A stretch of DNA of 64,000 bases from Hamiltosporidium tvaerminnensis (lineage: Eukaryota; Microsporidia; Dubosqiidae): positions 248,001 to 312,000 of the forward strand of contig CM061247.1 in NCBI GenBank assembly GCA_022605425.2, written 5' to 3'. Made by a program: the position numbers and the translations under genes. Shown piece after piece: positions 1-12,400 of the stretch. How positions within the stretch are numbered: the stretch's first letter is position 1; every line of letters starts with the position of its first letter. The notes under the pieces were generated by a model. The model did no database searches. It saw nothing but the letters and a program-made list of their open reading frames with translations, and was not told the DNA's origin.

Positions 1-2189
1 TGATAAATATTAAACTCAGTTAGGCAATTAAATAGTTTGAATTTTAACTTCTAAGAGTTAAAAGATATCTAGAACAAGCATTCAGGAGCTTCGGAAGTTA
101 TAAGTTAGGTTTATAATTATAATATTTATAAAGCTTTACAATTTTAATGATCGTAAACCTATATAGAAGTTTATTTTCAATTTCTTTAAAATTCCAAAAC
201 CGTTAATTAAGTATAGAAAAAAGTTGATATTTTCAGAATAAAAAGTAATTGAAAATAGATACCGCCTTGAGCATTCACACAAATATGATCAAAAATTGAA
301 TCAGGAAACCTTTTTTATAAAAAATTTTATTTTAGGGACTATAATGTGCAAGTTTAAAAATCCAAAAAATGAATTTTTACACCAAATCAAAATTCTTCTT
401 TTATTCATTATGGTATTGACTCCAAAAAAGAGAAAAAATACGAATACACGTATAAATTTCTATTATTTTGAATCCCATTAAGTTTATCAGCTTCCTATAG
501 AAACAATATATGTTTCTTGAATTAAATTATGAGTTTCTAGATAATGGATAATAGTAATACACAGATAAAGCTTAAAATTGATTATAAATAGTAGAATTTC
601 CATCTTTTATCATAAATTTAATATTCAAGGTTTAATATGTACAAAACAACTAGATATTTTAAAATTTACGGTTTAAACAGGAAATAACATTTTTTGACAT
701 CAAATTCAAAATTATTGGATTTAATTTGCTAAAAAGATATGTTTTTTGTAAAATAACACAATGGAATGATTTTATACTTGCATATAATGATTTCAAATTT
801 TATATTACTTGGAAGTTTATGTGTATTTATATACAATAGATCATACTAAGCAGCATTCGTCTATCATTTTAGTCCCTTTTTAAGTTTTTTTGTTCAGTAT
901 TTCGCAATTTTTCTACCGCTAGCAAATATTTAGATATATAGACATGCTTAAGCACGTTTTAAGAATATTATAGAAGTTAGAAATGCATCAATCTAAATAA
1001 TTTTTTTTATATTTCGGTATTAGTGAAAAATCGGATATAAATAGAATTTCGAGAAGTGTGTGACTTTTATAGTTTGAGTGTTTACCATAAAGGCATTTTT
1101 GTGTTTTAATGCATGCTAATTTTTTTAGAACATCGAAACCGATTTCCTATAATAGCAAATTAAATATTTCAAATAATACAAACATTTTAGAAGCCTAAAT
1201 TGTTGTGACTCTCGTGTTTAATTTATATTTAAATGCAAAATACACTTCTTTTATGTCTATATTCTCACAATCATCTTCATTTTAATTTATAGCTCAGAAA
1301 TGAATCGAAAATGACTTCTAAATTTTAATATATAAATAAATAATTTAATTTTAGATTTTAATATTTATATATGATTAAACTTACTAGATTTTGCTTAAAT
1401 TTGTCAACATTTAAATTAAAAAAAATTGATCTTGATGGTTGGCTAAGTGATATTAATAGCTTGAAGTTAATAATTTTTCTTTCATCAAATTAAAAAATTT
1501 ATTACTCTGTTCTGTGCCTTATATAAAAAAAACAGATTAGCATTCCATAAATTTTAAATTATACCTGAGCCATAAAGGAAAGGTAGTAACTTTTTAAAAA
1601 ATATATTTCAATTTTTTAAGCTACTGCATTACAAATTTCTTAAGAAAAAAAATATGTACCAATTGCAAATATAATGAAGTATTGTATTTTAATTTACGCA
1701 TATATTATACTTTTGCGTGAAGCTGAAACCTCTAACCTATAAAAATAAAATTTTCTTTGGAATGCCTATTACTTAGCGAAGTTATGATTCATCATTGGAT
1801 TGAGTTCCATTCGTAGGAAAGGAGCGAGCTATTAAATAAACAAATAAACATATTATACAAAATATAATACTTAAGGATGTTAACAATCAAATTCCTAAAG
1901 GTAAATATCCTCTCGAAAAAAACTAAATACTAATTAAAGTAATTCAATATAAATTTTGGTTAAAAAGGTTTTTTATTAGAATAGTTGATCTCATAAGAAG
2001 TCTATTTTTTATTAAAGCAAAATTACTTTAATATAAATATACAATAAATATTTGGATTGGTAGAAGAAAAAAATTTGACAGCGAAAATATAAAAAATGAA
2101 GAAATAAAAGCTTTAAACAACTCGGAAATTAGTTTAAAAGAGACGAAAACGTGTGAAGGAGATTTAATGACTATATTAGAGACAAATAC
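1..2189. other. AT-rich stretch with no recognisable gene
   Basis: Both strands are broken by frequent stops. The only open frame over 60 codons (296-481, +) has low-complexity composition and no CCC start signal. Around 1790-1850 there is a short GC-richer patch ending in AT-repeats that could be the tail of an old retroelement, but there is no second copy in the window to support this. Confidence 0.6.
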
Positions 2190-2448
2190 CACAATCGACC
2201 ATCCATAAAAACACCCACTCCCCGTCGAGCAATACTTTTCAGGTTACTCAGTTCTGCCTGCTCGATTCCACACTCCCGTCTTCTTGTTCCGATTCGCCTG
2301 CGTGAAACCAACCAACGGCATGACAAACCTCAGTACAGATGCCATTCTAAAGGAAATCGACTGATGGTATTGCATTCAATACTTGACTCTGTCACCGCCG
2401 TAGAGCAGGAATGGCCAGGATCTGCTATGTCAGCGGTGCAAAAAAGGT

Positions 2449-3121
2449 TTGAGAGAATGCCTAGAAAAGGCTGGTCTGCAATTATTAGGTACTATAATGG
2501 AAACTTGTCGAACTTTTGATATCGATGTGTTAAAAAAATTAACACATAATGAGGGAGAAAGGGAAATAAGGCAAGAAGAGAATGGAGAGCGACGTAGAAT
2601 TGCCACTTGTCTCGCCGAGCCATGTTCCTTAACCGACACTACACTCTATATGAACCTGAGAGAAAGTTCTCGTGTAAAATCAAGGAACTCTCTGAGAAGG
2701 AAATCGGAGATGTAGTGGTCCAAACTAGAAAACTTCCAAGGGAATTGGTTGATAATAAAGTTTTGGAACTCATAAATCGGATCACATGTGAATATGCTGA
2801 AGTTATTGATTCTAAGAATCTTAGTGATGCAGCTCGCATCATCCAGGCGGCCAAGGTATGCTATGACGAGGAAACGCGTAAGGAGAAGCCTAGATCTGCT
2901 TGCAAGGAAACATAGAAAGTAAAATTTCTAAGCTATTACTTTCCAAAGATCTCCTCGAGAAGGCTCGTAAACTGGAAAAGCTCTCTACTTCGGAAACGAA
3001 AAGTCTCAGAAAAATTATGCGAGAGTTTAATTTAGACTTAAGCAAAATAAATGATCTCTCTGAGGCTTTGGTTAGAATAATTAGCTTTGAATGTGTACAA
3101 GAAAAAAATTACGATGTATGA
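2449..3121 (+). pseudogene. N-terminal part of the R4-like retrotransposon ORF (broken)
   Basis: Three overlapping open pieces (2449-2715, 2607-2915 and 2900-3121) in different frames are lysine- and arginine-rich and run directly into the reverse transcriptase piece. Their order, composition and spacing suggest one original ORF broken by indels. No catalytic motif is visible here. In R2/R4-type elements this region carries nucleic-acid-binding motifs, but none can be read safely from this copy. Confidence 0.6.
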
Positions 3122-4258
3122 AAGTAGGAGGAAATTTCGAAAAGAGAATCGTATGTTTGAGTTATTCCGAGGTCGATTCTACAGAGAGCTATCTGAGCGC
3201 GTTGAATCTAAGCATGTAGTTTATAGTGACGAAATTTCGGAATTTTGGTCTACAATGTGGAACAAAAATGATAAAGTAGTTACATATGATGAGTATTTGA
3301 TACCCTTCGTGTCAGATACGCAACAGACCACGTTTCTTTCACTTAAAGAGTTTATAGATATTATCAATTGGCTGCCTAACTGGAAAGCCTCTGGAATTAA
3401 TGGTATTTATAACTTTTACACCAATAAACTTACGTGCCTTCATAAATATCTTTACGATATTAAGAAAGTCAAATGTTTGGAAGGAACACCTCAAGCCGAT
3501 TGGTATTATTGTGGACTTACTTATCTGATACCTAAAGGTACACCAAAGACTGGCTCTGATTACAGGCCAATAACTTGTATGTCAAACCTGTATAAACTGA
3601 CTACAAAATGTGTCACTAAAGTGGTTCAGGTTGAGGTGGAAAGGCGAGGATTGCTTGCAGAGAACCAATTAGGGGCAGTAAGAGGTGTGCAAGGAGCGAA
3701 AGAGCAGGCTCCAATGAATATTGCCTTAAATAAAGAGTATGGAAACAATCTTAAGGCAACATGTATTGATGTAAAAACAGCTTATGATTCATTAGATCAT
3801 GCTTATTTGACTCAATGCATTAAAAACCTTAATTTATCTAATTGGATCCTGAAATTTATTAAGGTAACTATATCAAAATGGAAAATTGATATATCAGTAG
3901 GGCCTGGAAAAATCATGAGCAAGAAGATTGATAGAGGGATTCTGCAAGGAGATAGTTTGTAAATTTATGGTTTGTGTTGTGTATGAATCCATTGAGCCGA
4001 AAGCTTAATGAGAAATACACAAAAGTGACAATAAAGACAGATGCAGAATCCCACGAGACTAATCATCTCTTGTTTATTGATGATCTTAAGCTCTTTGCCG
4101 AAGATGAGCAAATATTGGAAGAAATGACGGAGGAGGTTAAAAAGTTTATGAATAACATAGTATTAGAAATTAACAAAGAGAAGCCAGCCAATAAGTATCC
4201 ATGTTATGAAGATACTGCTACTCTTCTCAAAATAAAAGGCATTTACAAAAAATTTTGA
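3087..4258 (+). pseudogene. Reverse transcriptase domain of the R4-like element (frameshifted)
   Basis: The first piece (3087-3962) holds the YLIPKGTPKTGSDYRPIT region (RT motifs 1-2), motif A (IDVKTAYDSLDH, first catalytic Asp) and motif B (GILQGDS). It stops at 3960-3962. In another frame the sequence continues with CMNPLSRKLN and motif C (FIDDLKLFAED, the catalytic Asp pair) in 3974-4258. The catalytic residues survive but are split by the frameshift, so no active enzyme is expected. Order and motifs match RTs of non-LTR retrotransposons. No integrase or LTR is seen. Confidence 0.88.
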
Positions 4259-4468
4259 ATAATAGAAGATAGCAGAGGAAGCTCAACAAGCAAGTCGTTT
4301 GAGGAAGTACAGATAAAACTGATAGCACGAGTAGAAAGACTTTGTCGCACGAGATTAAATTCAAGAAATATATTTCAAGCCATTAATCAACATGCAATTT
4401 CTTTACTAAACTATCATATAAGTGTACACCGACTAGAACCGGCTGACTTCTCTAAGTTAGATGATGCG

Positions 4469-5546
4469 GTGCGTGCAGTGCTAGTAAAGAACAAAATATA
4501 TCTACGCCCAGGCTGTAAAGAGAGTCTAAACCTTCCACGTAAAGAACTTGGAAGAGGTTTAGATAGTGTCGAGTTCAAAAGCGAACAATGTTTTTGCAAC
4601 TCTTGGATTGTCTGTAAAAACATAAATATACATCGACCAGAAGAGCAGCAATCCTAAAGGTTGAGAATAATAATAAAACTCACCTTTCACTAATTAAAAA
4701 GTTTTTAAAAATAAAATACGGGTTGGAAGAGGAAGTCACAAAAAAGAAATTGGAAGAAGCTGAACTAGCTAACCTATATAATGAAATCAAAAACCGAAAA
4801 CTACATTCAAAGTTATATAGCGCTAGAAATAACGAGCTGGTAATTGTAAATGACTCTTCAAGATGGTGAAAGAAAGGAAGTTTAAAACCACTTGATGGAG
4901 CAGTGGTCTGTTATATCCAGCATAGAAATGTATTCCGGGGTGCAGAAGGTATGGTTCAACACTGCAACCAGTCTAGGAAAACAGTAGATCACCTAGCAAC
5001 GAGATGTGAAAAAATGCTTGGTTATGACTATACTAGACTACACAATGAAGTGGTACGATGTATACATTTACTCTTGCTGAATAAATATAAGTTTAAGTCT
5101 TCGAAACGAATTAGAAGCCACTCAGTTCAAGAAATTCTTGATAACGAATATGCAGAGATAAGAGTGGACACCTGAATAAAAACTGATGTCAAGATTCGGT
5201 GTAACAGACCAGATTATTTATTTCAGACAAGAGACAAAATAGGATAACCCTCATTGAAGTAGGAATCACATCTCAAGACTCTCTTAAAGTAGTTGAAAGA
5301 GCGAAGCTTAGGAAATATGACCTATTAGCAAACAACTCAGGGCTTATTTATAAATCTAGTGTAGAGATAATTCCTTATGTGATGACCTGGGATGGTATTG
5401 TGACAAAATACCATAAGACGTATGTTAAGAGACTACAAATACCCATGAATATAGAGGCATCTATACGATCCATATTACTCAAGAAGACTGTCCAAACAAT
5501 TTCTTTTGATCGACGAAGAGGACTTGAGTCTGGACTAAATGCCTAA
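4469..5546 (+). pseudogene. Thumb, zinc knuckle and restriction-like endonuclease of the R4-like element (broken)
   Basis: Downstream of the RT, 4469-4657 resembles the thumb region of these elements. The piece at 4903-5175 has a Cys/His cluster with the phrase TVDHLATRC and then TRLHNEVVRCIHL, the typical zinc-knuckle and post-knuckle motif of the R2/R4 group. At about 5190-5546, in two frames, come RPD, then ITLIEVGI and KLRKYDLL, which fit the RPD...E...K order of the restriction-like endonuclease (PD-(D/E)XK fold) that cuts target DNA. A frameshift lies near 5240, between RPD and the Glu strand. The reading ends at a stop near 5545. Confidence 0.8.
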
Positions 5547-5810
5547 GAGAGCTGAGAGAGCATCATTAAGTGTTATTTTAGGAGCTGCGATGCATAAACA
5601 ACCAACACCCCTTTTAAAGCAATTAGACAACGAGGAAGATGTGTTAAAACGGAAAATACAAAAAATATTCTACCCCTTATTTTAGATGGCATAACCACAT
5701 CAAAGGAACCAAAAACTAATGCAAATAAAGAGTTTGAGTTGGAGGAAGAGAAAGAAGTAGTTGAAATGGTGGAAATAATTATTTAAAAGAGAAAAATTTG
5801 TTAACCCAGA

Positions 5811-7146
5811 ATTCTATTAAATAAATTTAAATTTAAATTTAAAGTTTCAAGCCATCTAATCTAGTCTCTAAATTCGATACAAAAAACATTTCTGATTTAT
5901 GAATCTTTCAAATTATTAGTATTGATGATCGTTTAACAAAATATTTGGTAAATAAACTCAAAAAATCGAATTGTACAAAGAATAAAAAAAATAATATTGT
6001 AAAATATAAATAAAATAGTAATAAATGGTTTATGGTGATGATTCTCCAAAATTAACCTAATTATATACAATCTGTCTTAAAAATTTAGATATAACTATAC
6101 TTGAAGCTAGGATTTATTTTTTGAGCAAAAATATTAAATCTTTAAAATGGCTTAACATTTTTAGTTTTAAACAAATAAGAACTTAAAATTGAGAAATTCT
6201 TAAAAATAAAAGATTAAACTATCAAAAACTGATGTCAAAATGGAAATTATTGATTCTTTTTTTATAGATTATAGAATCTATGGGATAGGCTTATCATTGT
6301 AACAATTCGTTATTAGGACTCACATTGATTTTTTAAAAAATAATACCTTCGGGGAAATATCTATTTAAGATACTAAGACCTCGTTTAATGATTCGACTGT
6401 AAGTATTTTATAGACAATAAATATAGTTTCTCACCAAATATAGAAAATATAATTTCAAAAAACCTTGGTATCATTGATAATAAATGAATATGGAATATAA
6501 TACTCTAAAACCCACTGGAAATCCTTATTTTGATCGAGGAATGATAAATGAATAGAATGCTGATTAATTATAGAAAACTGAATCCTAAGGTATGATGAAA
6601 CAATAAAGATTCTTGATCATCTTAACTCTCGAGACATATATACAATTAAAAAATGATTTTGTAGAAACAAAAGCCAAGACAAAGAATTCACAGTCTCAGA
6701 TAAAATTTGAAGAGAGAAAATATAGTATATAAAGATCGCATCTGAATGAACAATAAAAAAACTTTGAAGAATGAGGCTAATAAAAGAATCCAAATATAAT
6801 TAAAAATAAATCAGAGAAAAAATTAAATTTTAAAATTCTAAAGCTCCTAAATTAGTATTAAATTTATTTTTGAATAGAACAAACTTTTTAATCACTCGTA
6901 TTATAGAACTATATTAAACCATTTGATTTTTTACATAAATATAAATATATAAGGATTTAAAATATAAAACGTAATTTGGAAATTTAAAATTAGTGAGATG
7001 GAATCTTTTTCCCATAATTTGGTTAAAAAGAAAAGGCTCAGATAAATTTTTAAAGCAGTATGTTCTGAAAAAAAATATTTTGGTAAATGAAGTATTATAT
7101 AAAAAATTTAAAGGCACTTTTTAATGTTAAAACACTTGATTCATTT
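5811..7146. other. AT-rich intergenic stretch, nothing recognised
   Basis: No open frame with biased composition, no GC-rich repeat and no terminal inverted repeat was seen. The 67-codon frame at 6914-7117 (-) has random-looking, Phe/Tyr/Lys-rich composition typical of AT-rich noise. Confidence 0.6.
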
Positions 7147-7737
7147 TTAAGGTGACTCTTCTCTTTTATCTTTATGAACTATTTCACACGTAGCAGAAGG
7201 TTTTTCGCATTTTTTAGCACCATTTTTAGTATCTGGATTGCTCTTTTTCGGTGGATAACTAAACATCTTCTTTAATTTTTCGTGTTCTCCATCCAATTCA
7301 TCTTTTCTTTTACCTTGTTCATCCAATTCATCTTTTCTTTTACCTTGTTCATCCAATTCATCTTTTCTTTTACTTTTTCCATCCAATTCATCTTTTCTTT
7401 TACCTTTTTCATCCAATTCATCTTTTCTTTTACTTTTTCCATCCAATTCATCTTTTCTTTTACCTTTTTCATCCAATTCATCTTTTCTTTTACTTTTTCC
7501 ATCCAATTCATCATATCCACTTGCATTATCATCATTAAATCCATCCCTTTGCAGTGCTTCTAATGTTTTCCGAAGGTAAAACTTTAAGCAATATTTCGAA
7601 AGGTTACTATTTAATAAAATATTGCTATTTTCATCAGACGATGTATCTTCATTTCCTTCCATTGTACAAAAAACGTAAATGGCATTTTTTTGAATCATAA
7701 ATAATATATTGAAAAAACAAAGGACTGATAACTTCAT
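7147..7737 (-). CDS. Secreted protein with 10-residue Asp/Lys tandem repeats
   Basis: The 196-residue product begins with a hydrophobic segment (about residues 3-24, LSVLCFFNILFMI then AIYVF), consistent with a signal peptide. A short acidic, Ser/Asn-rich region follows, then about seven and a half copies of a 10-residue unit of the type DELDGKSKRK or DELDEKGKRK (residues ~75-150), and a basic, Cys-containing tail. The repeats are strongly charged and probably disordered or helical. Fast-evolving, secreted, Lys-rich repeat proteins are common among microsporidian spore-wall, polar-tube and host-directed proteins, but no family is recognised. No CCC start signal is present. The opposite strand is also open across the repeat, which is an artefact of the repeat. 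Confidence 0.65.
   Translation of the reverse strand: MKLSVLCFFNILFMIQKNAIYVFCTMEGNEDTSSDENSNILLNSNLSKYCLKFYLRKTLEALQRDGFNDDNASGYDELDGKSKRKDELDEKGKRKDELDGKSKRKDELDEKGKRKDELDGKSKRKDELDEQGKRKDELDEQGKRKDELDGEHEKLKKMFSYPPKKSNPDTKNGAKKCEKPSATCEIVHKDKREESP
7291..7513 (-). repeat. 30-bp tandem repeat inside the secreted protein gene
   Basis: Units begin every 30 bp from 7291 (7291, 7321, 7351, ... 7501), seven full and one partial. Two variants alternate over the right-hand part (GKS type and EKG type), giving a 60-bp higher-order unit. The two left-most units, at the 3' end of the gene, are both of an EQG type. The array is in frame, so each unit adds ten residues. Confidence 0.95.
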
Positions 7738-9109
7738 ACATATGAAAATCGTGCTATATTTAAAGATTTATTTGATAAATTAAAATTCCGTAAATTGAGT
7801 AAAATATTCTAAACGTTACTATTTCGAATACTTAATTGAGGATATTTCAAAAATATGTTTTAATGAAATATGTTTTTTGATTAATATAATATTAATATAT
7901 TAAATTAAACCACCAATCTAGAATTACTTTGTAGGCAAAATTCTTAACAAAAAATATGCTAAAATTAAATTTGTTTCTGATTAAGTAATATTAATTAATT
8001 TATTAATAAAAACAATTATATTTTTTAACGTAAAACTTTGATTTAAAAAATATATTGAATCAAATAATATATCATTTCGATCAAAGTATTAATTAATTAA
8101 GCGCTTTATCATTTATTAAAAAAAACAATTATACTTATATTTTGTAAAATTACTCTTCTAAAATATTTCGAATTATTAAAATTATAAAAGAAAATTAAAG
8201 GATTCACTTAATTTGAAATAAGGTTTTTTTCAGATTAGATGCTGGAACAATATTTATTGAATTAAATATGCAATATAACCTTATAATTCTAACTCATATT
8301 CTAATTATGTTTTTGAAGATTTTAAAATATCAAGAAACTTAAAATATAATTTTTCATCTTTACAGCAATGTTTTTTTGTTCTAATTTGAAGGCTTTTATA
8401 AAAAGTCATTTTTCTAGTTTTTGAATGGTTTACTATTCTTTTGCCTATCAAACTGACTGTTTCTCTGCATTCAAATCCTATTTTATATTTTGAGTGGTCG
8501 TATCATTTATGGTCTTTTTATTACCGATTAAGATTAAATATTTTGCATCTTTATTATAATACCATTCTATTTTATCGAAGTGCCTTTTTGGTATAATCTG
8601 TTTATATATTTAATCACATTTAATATGATAATTGTAAGGCTTGATCTTTTTACTCTCATGGTATCAACTTTAATATTTTGAACTAAATATGACCTAGGAT
8701 GTAAAATATCTAAATTCTATTAAATCGGAGTTTTTTAACAGACTCATCTTACGGCATTCTGAAATAATATCATTCAAATTTTTCAAATACGAAATAATCT
8801 CGGTTTCAAATATAAGTAAAACTTTATTATGTCTTGCAAAAAAATTTTATTTTTAAATTTAACTTTTATATTTAGCTTCAACGATTTAATATAAAGTAAT
8901 TTAAACATTGGTGAGTGTAATCTCTTATTTAATTTTTAAATATAATCAAAACCAGATGTGAAGATTTTCAAATAATTCAAATTTTTTGACTGGTGTCTAC
9001 TCTTATATTTTTATATTTATTTTCAGCAAATGTTGAAAAAATTGACTTAAATTTCGTTTTATTGAACAATTTTCTAATAAGTAAAAAAGTTAATGCCTAT
9101 AACCAATTA
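7738..9109. other. AT-rich intergenic stretch, possible unreadable relics
   Basis: No gene is supported. On the minus strand around 8460-8600 there is a short open piece with the phrase HFDKIEWYYNK that reads like a decayed transposase fragment, but no motif or terminal repeat confirms it. Confidence 0.5.
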
Positions 9110-9490
9110 AAATACAAGAAATTACGTGTTGTAATGCTCAAGCATTTTTTCACATCGAGTCGCTAAATGATCTACTGTTTTACCAGACTTATTGCAGCAT
9201 TGACACATGTTTTTACCACCCCATAATACCTTAATCGCCTAGAGATACCATACTTTACCTTTTCGCTGATCCTATACTCATTTTTTTAGTTCCGCTGTAT
9301 ATATCCAAAGTATTAATTAGTTCGTTATTTCAGTTTTGTGTAACCTTGAATTGTGTATCGTTTTTCCATTTTGTCATTTAAAATAAACACAAATCTTGCT
9401 TTTCACGGTAAAAATAATTTAAAATTTTGCTCAATTTTGATTTCTTCACTTCTTTCACCTAAAAACTTTTTGATTATTGTTAAAACTTGG
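9110..9490 (-). mobile_element. Fragment of the R4-like retrotransposon (copy 2)
   Basis: Read on the minus strand, 9115-9230 gives a Cys cluster followed by KTVDHLATRCEKML, almost the same as the zinc-knuckle region of the copy at 4903-5175. The sequence to the right, read backwards, matches the part of that copy around 4680-4900 with many indels. No RT or endonuclease part is seen, so this is an internal scrap. Confidence 0.8.
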
Positions 9491-10196
9491 TATTAAGTTT
9501 ATAGTAACAAATATTTCACTTCTTCTCAATTTGTATAATAGAACATAATACATCTTAATTGAATCCTTAGTTTGCTTCTAATTCTAAAAAATATAATTTT
9601 TATGCAGAACTATTTAGTCAAAATATTTAAGGAATGAAATATCATTGAGGTTTATATGCAATTTTTATTCTTTAAAAACTTGGTTATCGAAATATTTTAA
9701 GAAAAAATTAAAATCAAATAATTTCAAATTATAATTTTAGATTTATAAATAAAATTAAATTAATTTTTAAAAAGATTTTTGTTAAAAATTTGAGAGAAAA
9801 GAAGGTGTTATAATAAAGAAAACAGACTGAAAATATAATAACCAAGTAATAGAGCATCATTGATTATTTTAAAAGTTTTTTTAATATTTACTTTAAAGTT
9901 TACATAAATATATTAGTGGATTAAAAGTAATATAAATTAATAATACCTTTATTAATAGTTACTCTATTTAATAAAATATTAAATAATAAAAGGAACCATT
10001 CTATTTTATTTATATTGTGTTAAAATCTATAATTTTCTCACTGTGCTGTCTTCTTTTTAAAAATAGTCAATGACGTTTTATTACGATAAAAATTTAATCG
10101 AATTTTTAAAAAGATGGAAGTTCTAAATATGAATCTTATTACATTTTTAATTAAAAAAATATATTGCTTTCTATTTCGAGACAAAAAAATATATTT

Positions 10197-10405
10197 AATT
10201 ATGAGAAAATAGAAAGCGAATTTATCAAGTCAATTATAGTATTGATTATTATTTAAAGGAAGAAAAACAAATATAATTATATGAAAATAGAAAGCGAATT
10301 TATCAAGTCAATTATAGTATTGATTATTATTTTTCCACAAGAAAATTAAATCAAGGCAAAAAAGAAGAAGATAAATCTATCAAGTCAATTATAGTATTTG
10401 ATAGA
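10197..10405. repeat. 78-bp direct repeat upstream of HMG-CoA synthase
   Basis: A segment of nearly 60 bp containing AGAAAGCGAATTTATCAAGT is present at 10197-10254 and again at 10275-10332, 78 bp apart and almost identical. A third, partial copy containing TATCAAGTCAATTATAGTAT lies at 10378-10398. The array ends about 220 bp before the start codon. Confidence 0.85.
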
Positions 10406-10625
10406 TTAAAACAGGCGAAGTTTTTTGATTTGTAAAATTTAATATTAAAATATCTAAAAAACATCTTTTGTAAACAGTATCTGATTTTGAAATATATTTC
10501 CTTTTGTTTTCGTCTAAATTTTTATTTGCTAATAAAATGTTGATTTAACGTTTTAGTATTTTTAATTTATCATTTTTAAATTTAATTTACTCTCGAAAAG
10601 ATATAAAAAAAGTTGGGATTTCTGA

Positions 10626-10628
10626 CCC
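10626..10628 (+). promoter_or_regulatory. CCC start-proximal motif of HMG-CoA synthase
   Basis: CCC lies directly against the ATG at 10629. The same triplet precedes nine other genes in this window by 3-8 nt. Confidence 0.55.
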
Positions 10629-11759
10629 ATGACTTGGAATAAAGATTATTCGAATTTTGGAATTATCGGTATTGAATATCAGCTACCTTCTTTGGTTGTG
10701 GATGAGGTAGATTTAGCGAAGTATTTGAACTGGGAACCTGAGAAACTGACGATTGGTTTGGAATTATTGGAGTGTGGGACAGTTATCGATTGTGAAGATA
10801 GTATTTCTTTGGCATTGAGTGCTGTTGACAGACTGATGAAGAAATATAATATTGATGTTAATAGTGTGGGGAGAATAGATGTAGGTACTGAGAGTAATCA
10901 TGATAGTTCAAAGGCTTTTAAGACTTATTTGATGAATTTATTTCCTGGTAATAATTCAATTTGTGGTTTAGATACGACAAATGCGTGTTATGGAGGAACA
11001 GCTGCTTTTTTGAATGCTATTGCTTGGCTTGAATCATCTCTCTGGGATGGGAGATATGCTATAGTCGTTGCTACAGATGTAGCTCTATATAAAGATTTGC
11101 CACCATTGCCTACAACCGGAGCAGGAGCCGTTGCTATGCTTTTAGGCCCAAATGCTGCGTTGAAAATTAAACGCGGTACTTTGAGTCATCATTTTGCAAA
11201 TACCTTCGATTTTATGAAACCAAAAACTCTTTATCCACATTCATTTTTAGATGGAAAAACATCAGTACAAATATATCTTGAGGCCTTTCAGAAATGTTAC
11301 GAAAAATTGAATTCTTCGTATGATTATATGGTTTTTCATACTCCATATCCAAAACTTACAAAAAAAGCCGCTGTTCTTGTTGGTGCATCACCAGATAAAA
11401 TCGAAAAGTCTTTGGAAATTCCTAGAAGAAATGGAAACTCTTATACTGCTTCTGCTTATATGGCATTGGTTTCTTTACTCTCTAATAATATTGCAATTGG
11501 AGAAAAAATTCTTTTTTTCTCTCTTGGATCTGGGCTTGCTAGTTCACTATTTGTTCTGGAAAAATGTGGCGAGATTTCAACTGTTGATATTAAAGAAAGA
11601 CTTGATTTAAGGAAAAAAATAAGTCCTGAAGAACTGGTTCAAAGAACGAGTCGAATACCAGAGTTGGAAAATTTTGTACCAAGTGATACACCAATTTTTA
11701 GCGGTTGGTATTTAAAGGAAATCAATAACTATAAGAGAACATATTTCAAATATGAATAA
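10629..11759 (+). CDS. HMGCS: Hydroxymethylglutaryl-CoA synthase
   Basis: This enzyme condenses acetyl-CoA with acetoacetyl-CoA to HMG-CoA, the entry step of the mevalonate pathway, normally in the cytosol. The 376-residue product has the catalytic Glu in DVGTES (about residue 88), the acyl-accepting Cys in DTTNACYGGTAA (about residue 120), the catalytic His in FHTPYPKL (about residue 237) and the substrate-binding GNSYTAS motif (about residue 280). Eukaryotic enzymes are usually about 450-520 residues; this one is shortened between the motifs, as microsporidian enzymes often are. The start is set by the CCC motif directly before ATG and by alignment of the FGIIGIEYQLP strand. Single gene with no close partner. 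Confidence 0.96.
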   Translation: MTWNKDYSNFGIIGIEYQLPSLVVDEVDLAKYLNWEPEKLTIGLELLECGTVIDCEDSISLALSAVDRLMKKYNIDVNSVGRIDVGTESNHDSSKAFKTYLMNLFPGNNSICGLDTTNACYGGTAAFLNAIAWLESSLWDGRYAIVVATDVALYKDLPPLPTTGAGAVAMLLGPNAALKIKRGTLSHHFANTFDFMKPKTLYPHSFLDGKTSVQIYLEAFQKCYEKLNSSYDYMVFHTPYPKLTKKAAVLVGASPDKIEKSLEIPRRNGNSYTASAYMALVSLLSNNIAIGEKILFFSLGSGLASSLFVLEKCGEISTVDIKERLDLRKKISPEELVQRTSRIPELENFVPSDTPIFSGWYLKEINNYKRTYFKYE

Positions 11760-12400
11760 AGTTTTTTCTTTTAAAAAATTAAATTTTAATAATTTTCAGT
11801 TTATGCAATATTAATTAAAGTGGAGATATAGTAGATTTTTATGCATAAAATTTGACTATATTATTCAATTATTAAAAATTGATGTGGTTACAAAACACAT
11901 TAAATTAATGGAAATATATGCTTTTTTAACAGAAGACATTAATATATTTAATGTAAATAATAAAACTTGATATTCTTGCTCAGAAAAAACCTTTAAACAA
12001 TTCTAATGAATTTTGATTTAAAAATTTTTATTCTTTTCAAAAATCTCATAGTAAAAAATTTCAAATAGATTCTTAAAAATGTAAAAGCGCAAACAAAGAG
12101 ATTACTCGAAACACCCGAGGTAATTAAATGTCTATATACTTATCAATTCAGCAGAATGAGTAATTAGGTGTAAGCAAGTAATCATTAAAAATCAAATATA
12201 CTTATCTCAAATACAAATAATGGTTTACAATATATCTATTTAAAATCAAAAGAAACTAAATAAGAAAATTTGCAAATATATGAAATAATGTATTATTATA
12301 ACAAAAAATCCCAAGCCATACAATAATATAAATTTTATAAGTTAGAAAAAAATATTTTGAAACTAAGAATTTTACAAATAATATTTAATTTATTAAATAT
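11760..12400. other. Intergenic stretch between convergent HMGCS and iPGM
   Basis: The two genes converge on about 640 bp of AT-rich DNA. No further ORF, repeat or structured element was recognised in it. Confidence 0.65.

Larger units (their letters stand above)
2190..5810 (+). mobile_element. Decayed R4/Dong-like non-LTR retrotransposon (copy 1)
   Basis: The block is clearly less AT-rich than its surroundings and holds, in order, a GC-richer leader (2190-2440), N-terminal ORF pieces, a reverse transcriptase, a thumb region, a CCHC-like zinc knuckle and a C-terminal restriction-like endonuclease. That domain order is known from the R2/R4/Dong group, which has no APE endonuclease. The 3' end lies near 5810 in a TTAAATAAA tail followed by a short AAATTT repeat. 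Several frameshifts and stops show that it is dead. Related pieces lie at 9110-9490 (-), 55150-55745 (-) and 59688-59765 (+), so the family was active in this genome. Confidence 0.85.
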